DNA of 64,000 nucleotides, from positions 62,001 through 126,000 of the forward strand of contig NZ_JACHFN010000006.1 in assembly GCF_014201885.1 (NCBI RefSeq), given 5' to 3'. The notes beneath the pieces are model-generated. The model had not been told where the DNA came from and made no database searches. It saw only the letters and a list, made by a program, of their open reading frames with translations. Position 1 is the first letter of the stretch. Each line of letters opens with the position of its first letter. Made by a program: the position numbers and the translations under genes. This DNA is from Deinococcus budaensis (lineage in GTDB: Bacteria > Deinococcota > Deinococci > Deinococcales > Deinococcaceae). Below, one piece after another: positions 33,822 to 42,977 of this stretch.

Positions 33822-35633
33822 GTGAGGCCCCTGACCCTCATCGGCAGCCACCACCCGGCCCGCGAGGCCTGGGTGGTCTATGTCTACCGGGCCGTCACCG
33901 AGACGGCCTACGTCGCCGAGCATGTCTGGACGCCCGAGAACCCCGGCCCGCTGGCCGAGACCTGGGCGTTTACCCACGGCCCCCTCCACGAGTGCCGCTA
34001 CGGCGAACTGGGCCTGCACACCGATCCCGGCTGGCCGCCCGATACCCGGGTGGTGGTGGTCTGGGAACAGCCCAACACCGACCTCAAGCCCGACTTCATC
34101 GGCGCGGCGGGCCTCATCCGGGGCGCGCGCTCCCCCGAGGGCGGCCGGTACACCCTGCCGCTCACCGGGCTGGGCGACGTGGACGCCCGGGGCGTCGCGG
34201 GCCGGTACACGGCCGTCGGCCCCTGGGTCCAGAACGGCCTGAGCGTGCACGGCGTCGTCCTGCTGCCTCCCAAGAAGGGGGAAACGGTCGAGGCCCATCA
34301 CGCGCGCCTCCTCGAACCCTTCCCGGACGGGGGCTGGGGGGTGCGGCCCGACGGCGTGCGGGTGCTGGGGCGCCCGCTGTTCGGCCTCCCGGTCGCCATC
34401 CCGGCCGCCGAGGTCCTGGACCTCCAGGGCAGCGGGTACGAGCGCCAGGAGTACGTCACCGAGGCGCTGGCCGACCCCGGCGAGCGCTGGGCGGCCCTGA
34501 CCGAGGAGAGAGCGCGCCCCACCAGCATCACGCCCCGGGTGATGGCGGCGGCGGGGACGGACAACCTGATCCTGCCGGACGTGGAGCAGGGACCCACCGT
34601 CAACTTCATCCGCATGACCCGGGGGCCGCTGGGAGGGGCGCCGGACGAGCAGTTCACCTACACCGCCGCGGACCTGGCGGCGATGGAGGCGCAGCCCTTC
34701 GGCTTCCGGTACTGGAACCTGACCCAGGACCTGCCGGACCAGGCCGCCGAGTACAGCGGGAACGATCCGCCTCCGGCCCCGGTGGCGGTCTGGGTCACCA
34801 GCGTGATCAGCCTGCCGCTGAGCGCCCTGGTGCGGCAGAGCGCGTCCAGCCGGTTCGCCGAGAACGCGGTGCGGGCGCTGCGGCGTCTGTCGTTCCCCTT
34901 CCAGGCCTACACCTTCGGGACCGGGAACAACGACCTGGCCTATCCGCCCCCCGCGCGCTACACGGTGATCGAGGACACGGCGAGGGCCACGCAGGCCACC
35001 GCGTATTTCCGCGACTGGCTGAGCGCCACCCCGGACGGCCCGTTCGAGACCGCGGTCGAGCCGCTCACCACCGGCACCCGCCCGCTGACCGGGGACCTGG
35101 TCAACGACGTGCGGGAGTTCCGGCTCGCGGTGCCCGAGGACCTGACCACCGAGGTTTACCTGAGCCGCAACGGGGGCCAGTACCACTACCTGCTGCAGGT
35201 GTGGATCGAGTTGCGTGCCCGGCGGCTGGTGGCGAAGAAGAACCCGGCGAGCACCGTCACGACCGACCCGCTGTACCTGGCGCGCTACGACCCGTCCGGC
35301 CGCGCCACGCTGTCGGTGGGCCTGCCCAGGATGCTGATCGACACCCTGCGGGACACCATTCCGGAGGACAACCTGCCCGCCGGATGGGACGCGCCGACCT
35401 ACTCGCCCCCGACCTTCCAGGGCAAGGTGCCGGGGCGGCTGATCGCCCCGGCGAAGGTGACGGGTCTGCGCTTTCCGGACGGCAGCCTGAACGACCAGTT
35501 CGTGAGTGAGCTGCGGCGGGAGCGGACGGCGGACAGCTACCACACGGTCGTGCAGATCGGGGCGCGGCAGACCCGCAGCCTGACCCCGGCGGAGAAGAAG
35601 CTGAAGGTCGCGCAGGAAGGTGAGGCCTGGTGA
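33822..35633 (+). CDS. distal tail / tail-tip protein
   Basis: 603 residues from the first in-frame GTG, which lies inside AAGGAGG (33816-33822). The likely real start is CTG at 33831, 8 bases after the ribosome site. It is the first gene after the tape measure, where siphoviruses encode the distal tail protein. The sequence is beta-rich with many Trp/Pro/Gly turns (HPAREAWVVYVYRAVTETAY, PDEQFTYTAADLAAME). Its length is above the simple Dit size, so extra carbohydrate-binding modules are likely. The assignment is by synteny. Confidence 0.65.
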   Translation: MRPLTLIGSHHPAREAWVVYVYRAVTETAYVAEHVWTPENPGPLAETWAFTHGPLHECRYGELGLHTDPGWPPDTRVVVVWEQPNTDLKPDFIGAAGLIRGARSPEGGRYTLPLTGLGDVDARGVAGRYTAVGPWVQNGLSVHGVVLLPPKKGETVEAHHARLLEPFPDGGWGVRPDGVRVLGRPLFGLPVAIPAAEVLDLQGSGYERQEYVTEALADPGERWAALTEERARPTSITPRVMAAAGTDNLILPDVEQGPTVNFIRMTRGPLGGAPDEQFTYTAADLAAMEAQPFGFRYWNLTQDLPDQAAEYSGNDPPPAPVAVWVTSVISLPLSALVRQSASSRFAENAVRALRRLSFPFQAYTFGTGNNDLAYPPPARYTVIEDTARATQATAYFRDWLSATPDGPFETAVEPLTTGTRPLTGDLVNDVREFRLAVPEDLTTEVYLSRNGGQYHYLLQVWIELRARRLVAKKNPASTVTTDPLYLARYDPSGRATLSVGLPRMLIDTLRDTIPEDNLPAGWDAPTYSPPTFQGKVPGRLIAPAKVTGLRFPDGSLNDQFVSELRRERTADSYHTVVQIGARQTRSLTPAEKKLKVAQEGEAW

Positions 35634-36061
35634 GCCTGGTCCGCATTCATTTCCGTCAGGCAGGCCTGCTGGCGGGTGAGACCAAACCCTGGCTGGGAGA
35701 CGACCTGCGGGACTACGACGCCCCGTTTGACCTGGAGTCACCTCCGGTCGGCGGGGCGCGTGCGGCCGACTCCCGGATCGTGGCGCACACGGGTGACAAC
35801 CTGCCCACCGTCTACGCCTACACCGCGACCGGGCACCTGCACGCCACCAGCCCCGAGGCATTGCAGACCCTCTACTTCAAGGTCAAACGCCAGCTGCGGC
35901 ATGCCGACGAGATCTGGCGGGGCGACCGCTACCTCAAGATCGCGGGCGCTACCCTCGGCGGCCGTGAGCCTCTACGCGGGCAGTGCGTGGTCCCCGCGCC
36001 CATCGTGTGCCGGGTCGTGGACCTGCGCTGGTACGACAAACTACGGAGGCCGCTGGAATGA
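35630..36061 (+). CDS. hypothetical tail protein
   Basis: 143 residues, GTG at 35630 overlapping the previous stop, and a stop that overlaps the next ATG. It is a beta-rich small domain with paired aromatic residues (VRIHFRQAGLLAGETKPWLG, YLKIAGATLGGREPLRGQCV, ICRVVDLRWYDKLRRP). Tightly coupled between two tail-tip genes, it is probably a baseplate or hub part. No family is recognised. Confidence 0.6.
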   Translation: MSLVRIHFRQAGLLAGETKPWLGDDLRDYDAPFDLESPPVGGARAADSRIVAHTGDNLPTVYAYTATGHLHATSPEALQTLYFKVKRQLRHADEIWRGDRYLKIAGATLGGREPLRGQCVVPAPIVCRVVDLRWYDKLRRPLE

Positions 36062-37788
36062 GCCTGTTGAAACTGGACCCGGCCTTCCGCGTGTTGCTCC
36101 CCGAGGGGGCGAACGGCGGGACCGGCGAGATCGAGTACGACCGCCCCTACCGGCTGCCCGCCATGATCGCCGGGGCCAGTAGCGCCTTCAAGATCAGCAT
36201 TCTCGACCCCAACAACCCCCGACTGGGCAAGATCGTCTCGCTGGCGGGCGGCGACGTCTCCCTGCTGGGAGCGAAAAACGGGGAGGCCGAACCGCCCTAC
36301 GTCACGGTGCGAATCTACCCGGAGTTTCCGGTGGCCGCCGGGCAGCCGGTGGCGCAGGGGGAGCCCATCGAGTTCCGGGGCAGGCCGCACGAGTTCCCGG
36401 CAGGCAGCGGCCTGTGGGATCTGGCCGATCTGGGGAGCGATAACCGCCCGGTGCTCACCACGCCGGAGCAGAAGGCGTCCCTCGTCGAGGCCCTGGCGGC
36501 GAGCGAGACCATCATCGAGCGCTATGACGCCTCCACCGTGGAACTGGCGGCAGAACGCGGCAGGATCAACGCCCTCAAGCTCGACCTTCAGATCAGTGCC
36601 GCCGGTCTCCAGGGCCTGAAGGTCCGCACCCTCCAGAACGCCACCCCGGCCGCCACGGCCGTCCGGCGGCTGGTCTGGGGCCTGCGCAGCCGCAACTTCA
36701 AGCTCCCCCTCTGGGTGGACGACCTCGGCCACACCCACATCACCGTCGCCCGCATCAAGGACCTGATCCTTTCCGGCGCACTGAGCATCCCCTCGCTGCT
36801 CACCGGACGGGTCCAGGCCACCGAGCTGGAGGCCAGCCGCCTGGAATTGCCCAGCCTGACCGTCAAGCCCGCGCCCGCCTCCTCGGGCATCGTGCAGGGC
36901 TGGACCAGCAAGAACGGCAAGAAGATCGCCTGGATCGACCCCTCGGGCGTCTTTCACATCCGCAAGCTCGGCCCGGGCGTCACCGGCTACGCGGTCTGGG
37001 GCGGCACCCTCGCCTCCCAGCTCGCCCCGGCCCTGCCCCTGGCCGGAGTGGTCAACCTGGGCATCGCCGGGCAGACCTCCGCCGACGTGGCCGCGAGGTG
37101 GGGCGCGCTGGACCGCGCCGCCACCTTCAAGGCCACCGGTCTCTCCAGCGGCGTCTACACCCTCACCCTGCTCGACAGCGACCGCAGTCCGCTCTACAGC
37201 GCCATGCCGCAGACCCAGACCGGACGGCTGGGCGGCGTGCGGGGAACGCTCCGGCGCGGCAGCAGCGGCCAGACGGGGCTGAACGTCAACCGCGCGGCCT
37301 ACTACGGCTTCGTGCCCGACGCAGGTGCGGCGCTGGAACTCAACCTTGCCCACGCCTGGGTCCCTGACAACCCCCACCGGCCCCGGAACACCATCCTCGC
37401 CGTCGGGCGCAGCGACCTCACCGGCACCGGGGACCGCCGGGTGCTCGACGGCCGCATGGTCGCGCAGAACGTCCGGACCATCCTGGTCAGCCTCAGCGGA
37501 CGGCACGAGCGGTTTCTGGTTCTGGGCCTCTACAACACCAGCACCGAGACCTACGGCGCCGGACTGGAGGAGATCACGCAGGTCAACGCGGGGATCGCCT
37601 CGGTCGCGGGACCGGGGTATGTGGACGCCCGGGCGGCCCTGTGCCGCAACGCCGACGGGAGCTGGCGCACCGACGGCACTCCCGACCCCGCCTATCTGGA
37701 GGCGGACGGCCTCACCCTCAACGCGGCCGGGCTTGCGCGCCTCGCCGCCCACGTCGCTGCCGCCGCGCAGGAAAGAGGTATGAGCTGA
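36058..37788 (+). CDS. tail protein with a degenerate SGNH-hydrolase-like domain
   Basis: 576 residues; ATG at 36058 overlaps the previous stop. About the first 300 residues are tail-tip type beta and helical segments. The C-terminal 240 residues resemble an SGNH/GDSL esterase: VVNLGIAGQTSADVAARW matches the second block well, and DGLTLNAAGLARLAAHV matches the last block. The catalytic positions differ: Gly-Gly-Thr replaces Gly-Asp-Ser (WGGTLAS), Arg-Ser-Asp replaces x-Asn-Asp (VGRSDL), and Thr replaces the final His. It may thus bind rather than cleave acylated surface glycans. Confidence 0.65.
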   Translation: MSLLKLDPAFRVLLPEGANGGTGEIEYDRPYRLPAMIAGASSAFKISILDPNNPRLGKIVSLAGGDVSLLGAKNGEAEPPYVTVRIYPEFPVAAGQPVAQGEPIEFRGRPHEFPAGSGLWDLADLGSDNRPVLTTPEQKASLVEALAASETIIERYDASTVELAAERGRINALKLDLQISAAGLQGLKVRTLQNATPAATAVRRLVWGLRSRNFKLPLWVDDLGHTHITVARIKDLILSGALSIPSLLTGRVQATELEASRLELPSLTVKPAPASSGIVQGWTSKNGKKIAWIDPSGVFHIRKLGPGVTGYAVWGGTLASQLAPALPLAGVVNLGIAGQTSADVAARWGALDRAATFKATGLSSGVYTLTLLDSDRSPLYSAMPQTQTGRLGGVRGTLRRGSSGQTGLNVNRAAYYGFVPDAGAALELNLAHAWVPDNPHRPRNTILAVGRSDLTGTGDRRVLDGRMVAQNVRTILVSLSGRHERFLVLGLYNTSTETYGAGLEEITQVNAGIASVAGPGYVDARAALCRNADGSWRTDGTPDPAYLEADGLTLNAAGLARLAAHVAAAAQERGMS

Positions 37789-38660
37789 TGACGCTGTTTC
37801 AACTGGACGACCTGATCCTGGACGATTCGTTCGAGACCCTGCTGCTCGACCCGCTGGACGCGCCGGGGATGGTGCTGCTGCTGGACGCGCCCAACCTGGA
37901 CTCTTTCCCGGCGCAGCGGATCGGCTGGATCGGCGGCCCCAGCCCCACGCGCACGCACAACCTCTCGCTCCAGACGGGCGCGGTGCCGCGCGAGGACCCC
38001 AACTGGGACGGCATGTTCTGGGGCAACGACACCGCGAACGGCATGGTCTACGAGAACCGGGGGTGGAAGTTCCAACGGCCCAGCGGCAACACCGTCACCA
38101 ATTACCTCGCCGCCACGGGAAACGGGAGCATCACGCCCCAAATCGCTACGACCCACTTTCTGCTGATCGCGTGGGCCAGAATCGGCGCCACGGGCCTCTC
38201 GGTGCCGCTGCTAGGGTCTGCCGGAGACGACCTCACTACGGACGTTCGCAACAGCTTTGCCCTGTACCTCCACCACAAGGCCAGCAGCGCCACCAGCCCC
38301 GGGTTTTTCCGCATCTGGGATCAGAACGGGGCGCGCGTGGACTCCGGCTTCAGCGGCAACCTGGGGCTGGAGATCGGCCAGCTCGTGCAACTCGGGGTCC
38401 ACGTCGTCTACGGCACGCCGGGCAACGCCACCAAGCTGCACATGTACGTCAACGGGGCGTTCACCCGGACGGGTGAGGTGGGCGGCATGACGGCCATGCG
38501 GAGCAACAACGCGCCGCTGTGGGTCGGCGCGTCGGGCGCCAACAACCAGGGCGCCGTGACCGCTCACCGCCTGCTGGTCCAGCGCGGCTTTTCCTCCACC
38601 GCCCAGGCGGCCGGGATCGTCTCGCGCGATTACCAGCTCAACCTCGCGCGGTACCAGTAA
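37788..38660 (+). CDS. concanavalin/LamG-like receptor-binding tail protein
   Basis: 290 residues, with ATG overlapping the previous stop. From about residue 90 the sequence reads as a jelly-roll of the LamG/concanavalin type: LLIAWARIGATGLSVPLLGS, FALYLHHKASSATSPGFFRI, IGQLVQLGVHVVYGTPGNAT, TKLHMYVNGAFTRTGEV, PLWVGASGANNQGAVTAHRL. The strand order with a Tyr-Val-Asn-Gly turn is typical. It is expected to bind a cell-surface sugar. Confidence 0.7.
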   Translation: MTLFQLDDLILDDSFETLLLDPLDAPGMVLLLDAPNLDSFPAQRIGWIGGPSPTRTHNLSLQTGAVPREDPNWDGMFWGNDTANGMVYENRGWKFQRPSGNTVTNYLAATGNGSITPQIATTHFLLIAWARIGATGLSVPLLGSAGDDLTTDVRNSFALYLHHKASSATSPGFFRIWDQNGARVDSGFSGNLGLEIGQLVQLGVHVVYGTPGNATKLHMYVNGAFTRTGEVGGMTAMRSNNAPLWVGASGANNQGAVTAHRLLVQRGFSSTAQAAGIVSRDYQLNLARYQ

Positions 38661-38669
38661 GGGGGCAGC

Positions 38670-39902
38670 ATGAGCAACATCGAAGTCATCGGGGGCAAGC
38701 TGCTGGTGCGGCTGCCCAACGGCCAGCACGCCCGGGTGTCCATCATCCCCCAGGACTCCTCGCCGGAACTGGCCGCCGACGCCGCCGCGACGGGCGCCAC
38801 GGCCTCCTCGGAGCCGCGCGGCACCGGGGGCACCAAGGGCCGGGTGACCAGCCGCACGCCCCTGACCGGCACCCGGACGGACCTGCTGCCCTCCTCCCCG
38901 CTGGAAATGTGGGACCGCGACCGCCTGGCCGTCATCGACCTCGACAACCGGGTGTGCGGTCCCGGCGACACCGCGCGGATGACCGGGTTGATCCCGGCGG
39001 GGCGCCAGTTCTACGTGGACATTCCGGCCAGCGCCACCGCCCCCAATCTCACGGCCATCCCGATTCCCGCGCCCGCAGGCTTCCCCGGCTCGACCATCCA
39101 CAACAAAGACCGCCCCTTCCTGATCGTGGGCGAGAGTTTCGAGTTCGCGGGCGAGGTGTTCCTCAAGGTCTACGACGACCTCACCGTCCAGGTCAGCACC
39201 GTGGAGGGCGTCTACACCTGGACGCTGGACCTGCTGACCCCCCCGCTCGGGGAGGACCTCAGCGTGCCTGGCCCGAACCAGAAGTTCGAGCGCCTCTGGA
39301 ACTTCGCGGACGCCGCCAACGCCAACGCGGGCGCGCGCGTGTTCGCCCGCACCACCGGCATCGTGAACCGCCCGGGCACCGGCCTGGTGGCGATGACCCT
39401 GGTGGACTACTCCACGGGACGCTTCGTGTACGGCCCCATGAACCTGCCCGACGCCCCGAAAAGCCAGGGCCTGGTGGTGATCGAGGCCAGCGACTACGCG
39501 CGCGGGCCCGGCCTGGCCCACCGTGCCAAGCTCGCGGGCGCCAACCTGCCTGACCGCAACGGCTACGTCGCCCGCGCGCTGGCGACCGCAGACGGCATCT
39601 TGCAGTCGGTCGGGGGCACCATCACTTTTCCCCTCAACCAGTCGGGCAAGAGCTATTCGGGCACCATGATCCTCAAGACCGACATCGAAGGAAGCACATT
39701 CCGGTACAAGGTCTGGCCCTACGACCGCACGAAGGCGTTGGCCGACCAGGGGCAGAACGAACCCCTCGGCTGGACCGGGACGTATGTGGACGCGAGCGCG
39801 CTCACGACCGGTCGGTTCGGCTTCTACTCGGGCGGCAACCTGAGCTACCACGTCCTCTGGGCGCGCTACTCGACCGGCAACGTGACCTTCGAGGGGGCTT
39901 GA
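38670..39902 (+). CDS. hypothetical tail fibre/adhesion protein
   Basis: 410 residues. The first 120 residues are a low-complexity region and a small beta domain (IEVIGGKLLVRLPNGQHARV); the rest is beta-rich (FEFAGEVFLKVYDDLTVQVS, FRYKVWPYDRTKALADQ, GRFGFYSGGNLSYHVLWARY). The last segment looks like a lectin-like sandwich. A four-base gap to the next gene and the position inside the adhesion cluster support a tail role. No catalytic motif is seen. Confidence 0.6.
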   Translation: MSNIEVIGGKLLVRLPNGQHARVSIIPQDSSPELAADAAATGATASSEPRGTGGTKGRVTSRTPLTGTRTDLLPSSPLEMWDRDRLAVIDLDNRVCGPGDTARMTGLIPAGRQFYVDIPASATAPNLTAIPIPAPAGFPGSTIHNKDRPFLIVGESFEFAGEVFLKVYDDLTVQVSTVEGVYTWTLDLLTPPLGEDLSVPGPNQKFERLWNFADAANANAGARVFARTTGIVNRPGTGLVAMTLVDYSTGRFVYGPMNLPDAPKSQGLVVIEASDYARGPGLAHRAKLAGANLPDRNGYVARALATADGILQSVGGTITFPLNQSGKSYSGTMILKTDIEGSTFRYKVWPYDRTKALADQGQNEPLGWTGTYVDASALTTGRFGFYSGGNLSYHVLWARYSTGNVTFEGA

Positions 39903-39905
39903 GCC

Positions 39906-41492
39906 GTGGCGGACGAACTGCTATTCCTCACGCTGCACCCCACGCTGGGCATCAAGGTCAAGCGTCCGGCGGCCGACATCGTGGCGCTGGGACTGGGCTA
40001 CTACCGGCTGACCGGGGACCCCGCCACCTTCACGTACGAGCGCGAATGGGTGCCTCCAGCGGGCACCCCGGCGGCAAACCCCGCCGATGACGCGGCGGCC
40101 GAGAAGTACCGCCCTCGGGGTGGCCGCCTGCCGCTGGGGACCAGGCCCGCGCCGATTGTGGTGGTGCCGCCGGCTCCGACCGAGCGCGCCGTGCGCGAGC
40201 GCGACCCGAGCAAGATTCCGTGGGGCGTGGCGGTGGATGTTCCCGATCAGCCGTTCTCCGGCATGGACCCGCGCATCAAGTTCCTCACGGATGGGTCCGT
40301 GGAACTCATCGGGAACTTCCGTCAGCCCAACGCAGACCGTCCCGCCGTCCGAGTGAACACGGGCCGCAAAGTCCGCATCCGCCGCAGCAACCTCCTTGGG
40401 TACGGCAGGGAAGGCGGCGGCGCTCACGTCATCCGTCACGGGGCACGTCTCGATCTGGAGAACGTGATTCTCTTTTCCGGCAACCCCAATGTGGACGGGC
40501 ATTATCCAGGCCGCTCGGTCGCGGTCGAGGGCTTCATTGACTACCGCGAGCTGCATTGTGAGCACTACGGGACGGGTGGCGTCTACCTGCAAGGTTGGAG
40601 AGGGAGCAACGCCGCTGGGGAGGGCTTTTACCAGGGCTACTCGTACTTCCACAACATTGACGGTCGCAAGTCGGCAGGCCCCGGACTCTGGCGCAGCTCT
40701 GCCGTGGTGGATACCGGGTTCAAGGTCGCCAACCAATTCCAGCTCGCCCAGTGTTACGGGATGAAGCACAGTCTGGCTGAGTACACCGAACTGTGGGTGG
40801 ATGTGAACGGGGGGTACGTCGAGGACGCGGGCAGCTACTACCAAAGCTCGGGCTTTGAGGTCGGCGGCATTGGACATGGGCACGTCTGGCGAGAGTTCAT
40901 GGTGCGCGGTTGCTGGGCTTACGACCCGTTCTATGACGGGACTCAGTACACCTTCTGCGGCGTGCCCTACTCGGGTGGTGGCGGCCTCGCGGGTGACGCG
41001 CTGTTCGCTTCTCCCACCGGGACAGCGCTCCCCAGCTTCATCACCTTCGAGGATTACCTCGTCACGGCAGGCGCGAACTACGCGACGGGCATCGGCGCAG
41101 GACACGACAACACTCTGCGTCGGGGCAAGGTCATCCGCAGTGGCTACGTCGCCGCACCGCTGAGGGCAGACGGCAAATCGCGCATCGGGCGCAACCACCT
41201 CGCGCTCCAGATCAGCGACTACACGAACTGGGTGGGCAACCCCTCGTATTGGTACAACAACCACGCTGAGGACATGTATTTGCAGTACACCGCCATCACG
41301 TCGGACGGTAAAACCGTCATGGGCAACGGCTATGACGTGGCGACAGGTGAGCGGGAGCCAGGCAAGAAGCACACTGAACTGCGGGTGACGCGCGTGAACA
41401 CCCCCGCCACGCTGGAGGACGAGGCTGCTGCCGAGGCCGAGATGCGCGAGCGCTGGAAGGCGGCGGGCGTGGTCATCGGTTGCGTGAAGTAA
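39906..41492 (+). CDS. beta-helix tailspike protein
   Basis: 528 residues, GTG start. An N-terminal adaptor of about 90 residues (MADELLFLTLHPTLGIKVKR) has the high GC of its neighbours. From about residue 100 the gene has lower GC and a right-handed beta-helix pattern: VRVNTGRKVRIRRSNLLGYG, ARLDLENVILFSGNPNVDG, YRELHCEHYGTGGVYLQGWR, EYTELWVDVNGGYVEDAGS, THR/Asn-rich rungs. Such spikes bind or cut capsule polysaccharide. The composition change at the adaptor-spike border suggests the receptor-binding part was exchanged. Confidence 0.75.
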   Translation: MADELLFLTLHPTLGIKVKRPAADIVALGLGYYRLTGDPATFTYEREWVPPAGTPAANPADDAAAEKYRPRGGRLPLGTRPAPIVVVPPAPTERAVRERDPSKIPWGVAVDVPDQPFSGMDPRIKFLTDGSVELIGNFRQPNADRPAVRVNTGRKVRIRRSNLLGYGREGGGAHVIRHGARLDLENVILFSGNPNVDGHYPGRSVAVEGFIDYRELHCEHYGTGGVYLQGWRGSNAAGEGFYQGYSYFHNIDGRKSAGPGLWRSSAVVDTGFKVANQFQLAQCYGMKHSLAEYTELWVDVNGGYVEDAGSYYQSSGFEVGGIGHGHVWREFMVRGCWAYDPFYDGTQYTFCGVPYSGGGGLAGDALFASPTGTALPSFITFEDYLVTAGANYATGIGAGHDNTLRRGKVIRSGYVAAPLRADGKSRIGRNHLALQISDYTNWVGNPSYWYNNHAEDMYLQYTAITSDGKTVMGNGYDVATGEREPGKKHTELRVTRVNTPATLEDEAAAEAEMRERWKAAGVVIGCVK

Positions 41493-41569
41493 ACCTGCTC
41501 CACCCCCCAGCCCGCCCAGGCCCCGGCCCTGAGGCGGGACACTTTCATTCCTGCCGGGAGAGGAGGCCC

Positions 41570-41662
41570 ATGCGCCCAACTCGTCTTCTCCGGGCCGCCC
41601 CATCCACCGGGGCGGCCCCCCTGCCCAGTACGGCGCGCCCCCGGGCGCACGGCTGTGGCTAA
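41570..41662 (+). CDS. possible 30-residue leader ORF
   Basis: ATG at 41570 follows AGGAGG (41561-41566) closely and the frame runs 30 codons to a TAA that overlaps the start of the next gene. The product is Arg/Pro/Ala-rich. Its frame contains the perfect hairpin at 41592-41618, so it may be a coupling or attenuation leader rather than a functional protein. Confidence 0.35.
   Translation: MRPTRLLRAAPSTGAAPLPSTARPRAHGCG
41592..41618 (+). terminator. perfect 10-bp hairpin before the lysis region
   Basis: GGGCCGCCCC (41592-41601) and GGGGCGGCCC (41609-41618) with a 7-base loop. No T-run follows. Possible attenuator between tail and lysis genes. Confidence 0.5.
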
Positions 41663-41990
41663 CCTCGCCTTGCTGCTCGGCGCCCTGCTGCTCGCGGCGC
41701 CCCCAACCGTCTCTCCCCCCGCTCCGGTCTGCCGGGCGCAGGTCACCGCCCGCCCCAGCACCTTCCCCTGGCTGGGCCGCATCGTCGTCGTCACCCCCCG
41801 GGCCGACTGCCCCAAGAGCGGCGTCCTCAAATTCCGCTTCCGTTCCCCCACCGGGACCCAGCCCGACGCCCCTCCCGGCTTCTTCACCCTGAAACGCGGG
41901 CAGAAACTCACCCGCCGGGTCCCCGCCAGGTGGTGGGTCGAAGAGCTTGACCGCGGCCGCTGGCAGCGCGTGCCGGAAAGGAGACCGTGA
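41655..41990 (+). CDS. small secreted protein
   Basis: 111 residues, GTG start. The first 25 residues form a signal peptide (MANLALLLGALLLAAPPTVS). The mature part is basic, with two Cys (VCRAQV, RADCPKSG) that could form a disulfide, and Trp/Arg-rich strands. The stop overlaps the next ATG. The location at the head of the lysis region suggests a periplasmic function, but the family is unknown. Confidence 0.55.
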   Translation: MANLALLLGALLLAAPPTVSPPAPVCRAQVTARPSTFPWLGRIVVVTPRADCPKSGVLKFRFRSPTGTQPDAPPGFFTLKRGQKLTRRVPARWWVEELDRGRWQRVPERRP

Positions 41991-42466
41991 TGGAAAAAGC
42001 CCTGGTCATCATGGTCGCCACGGCGCTCACGGCCAGCGAGGCCAGCAGCAGCGGCCTCCCGCTCTCACAGGCCGAGGCCTGGCAGCTGCTGTTCGTGTTC
42101 CTTGCCGCGCTCGCCACCTCCCTCAGCAACGAGGCCGCCAAGCGCCGCGAGGGGGACGGCTTCGTGCTGATGCGCTTCTGGGGTGACGTGGGCCTGGGCG
42201 TCATGGCGGGCATCTGCGTGCCCCTGCTGATCACGGCGGTATTCGAGCATTTCAGCTCCAGCACCGCCGACTGGCGGGCCAGCATCGGCCTGAGCATCCT
42301 GGGCGCCTACATCGGCCGGGACGCGCTGGGCGCGCTCTGGAACGGTCTGCTGAGCCTGGGGCAGCTGGCAGCCAAGCTCAAGGGGATCAACGTCTCGTTC
42401 ACGCCGCCCAAGCCGCCGGACGATGAAGCCCCGAAAGAAGGGGGTGGACCGGATGCGAAGCCTTGA
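41990..42466 (+). CDS. putative holin (three membrane segments)
   Basis: 158 residues; ATG at 41990 with AAGGAG at 41977-41982 (a GTG three bases earlier is also in frame). Three hydrophobic segments are predicted: WQLLFVFLAALATSLS, LGVMAGICVPLLITAVFEHF and ASIGLSILGAYIGRDALGAL. A charged Lys/Pro/Glu-rich cytoplasmic tail follows. The size, three segments and closeness to the endolysin gene fit a class I type holin that permeabilises the inner membrane to release the endolysin. Confidence 0.6.
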   Translation: MEKALVIMVATALTASEASSSGLPLSQAEAWQLLFVFLAALATSLSNEAAKRREGDGFVLMRFWGDVGLGVMAGICVPLLITAVFEHFSSSTADWRASIGLSILGAYIGRDALGALWNGLLSLGQLAAKLKGINVSFTPPKPPDDEAPKEGGGPDAKP

Positions 42467-42977
42467 CCGCCTGGCCCGCTGGCTGCGCTGGTGCGACCGG
42501 GTCCTGGGCCGCCTGGTGACCGTGGGGGCGCTGTACGCGCTGATCGTCTTCGCCTACACCTACAGCGCGGTGCTGGCCGACGTGGGGGACACCGTGATCG
42601 GGCCGCCCATCGTGCAGGAGGCGCTGCGGGCCATCATCGTCATCCACGTCGCGCGGGCTTTTGCCAAGCGCTGGCGGGAATTCACGCTACCGCAGCGGCT
42701 GTGCTGGGCGCTGCTGGGGGTCGGGATGGCGCTCAACCTGGCCCGCAGCCATTTCGGGGGCGTGCCCCTCACGCTGTCCTACGCCCTGGTGCACCTCGCG
42801 CTGGTCGGCATCACCTGGCGGCTGATGGCCGCCACCCGCCGCGAGGTGGTGCTCGCCCGCGACAACGCCCGCCTGCGTCAGGAGGCCCAGGCGGCGGACG
42901 CCCGCGCCCGGGTGGCCGAGGCGCGGACAGCCGAGTTAGAGGCCGCGCTCACCACCCGTTCCCGGAGGACCTCATGA
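42453..42977 (+). CDS. membrane protein with C-terminal coiled coil, second holin candidate
   Basis: 174 residues from ATG 42453, which has a G-rich site upstream; an ATG at 42423 is the alternative. Three hydrophobic segments (LVTVGALYALIVFAYTYSAV, LCWALLGVGMALNLARSHF, LSYALVHLALVGITWRLM) are followed by a coiled coil (LARDNARLRQEAQAADARAR). The stop overlaps the endolysin ATG. It could be a holin, antiholin or spanin-like partner; the sequence does not decide. Confidence 0.55.
   Translation: MRSLDRLARWLRWCDRVLGRLVTVGALYALIVFAYTYSAVLADVGDTVIGPPIVQEALRAIIVIHVARAFAKRWREFTLPQRLCWALLGVGMALNLARSHFGGVPLTLSYALVHLALVGITWRLMAATRREVVLARDNARLRQEAQAADARARVAEARTAELEAALTTRSRRTS

Noticed and set aside
33714..37752. 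Long minus-strand frames of 715 and 607 residues
   Set aside because: Antisense to coupled tail genes; no start signals and no recognisable domain.
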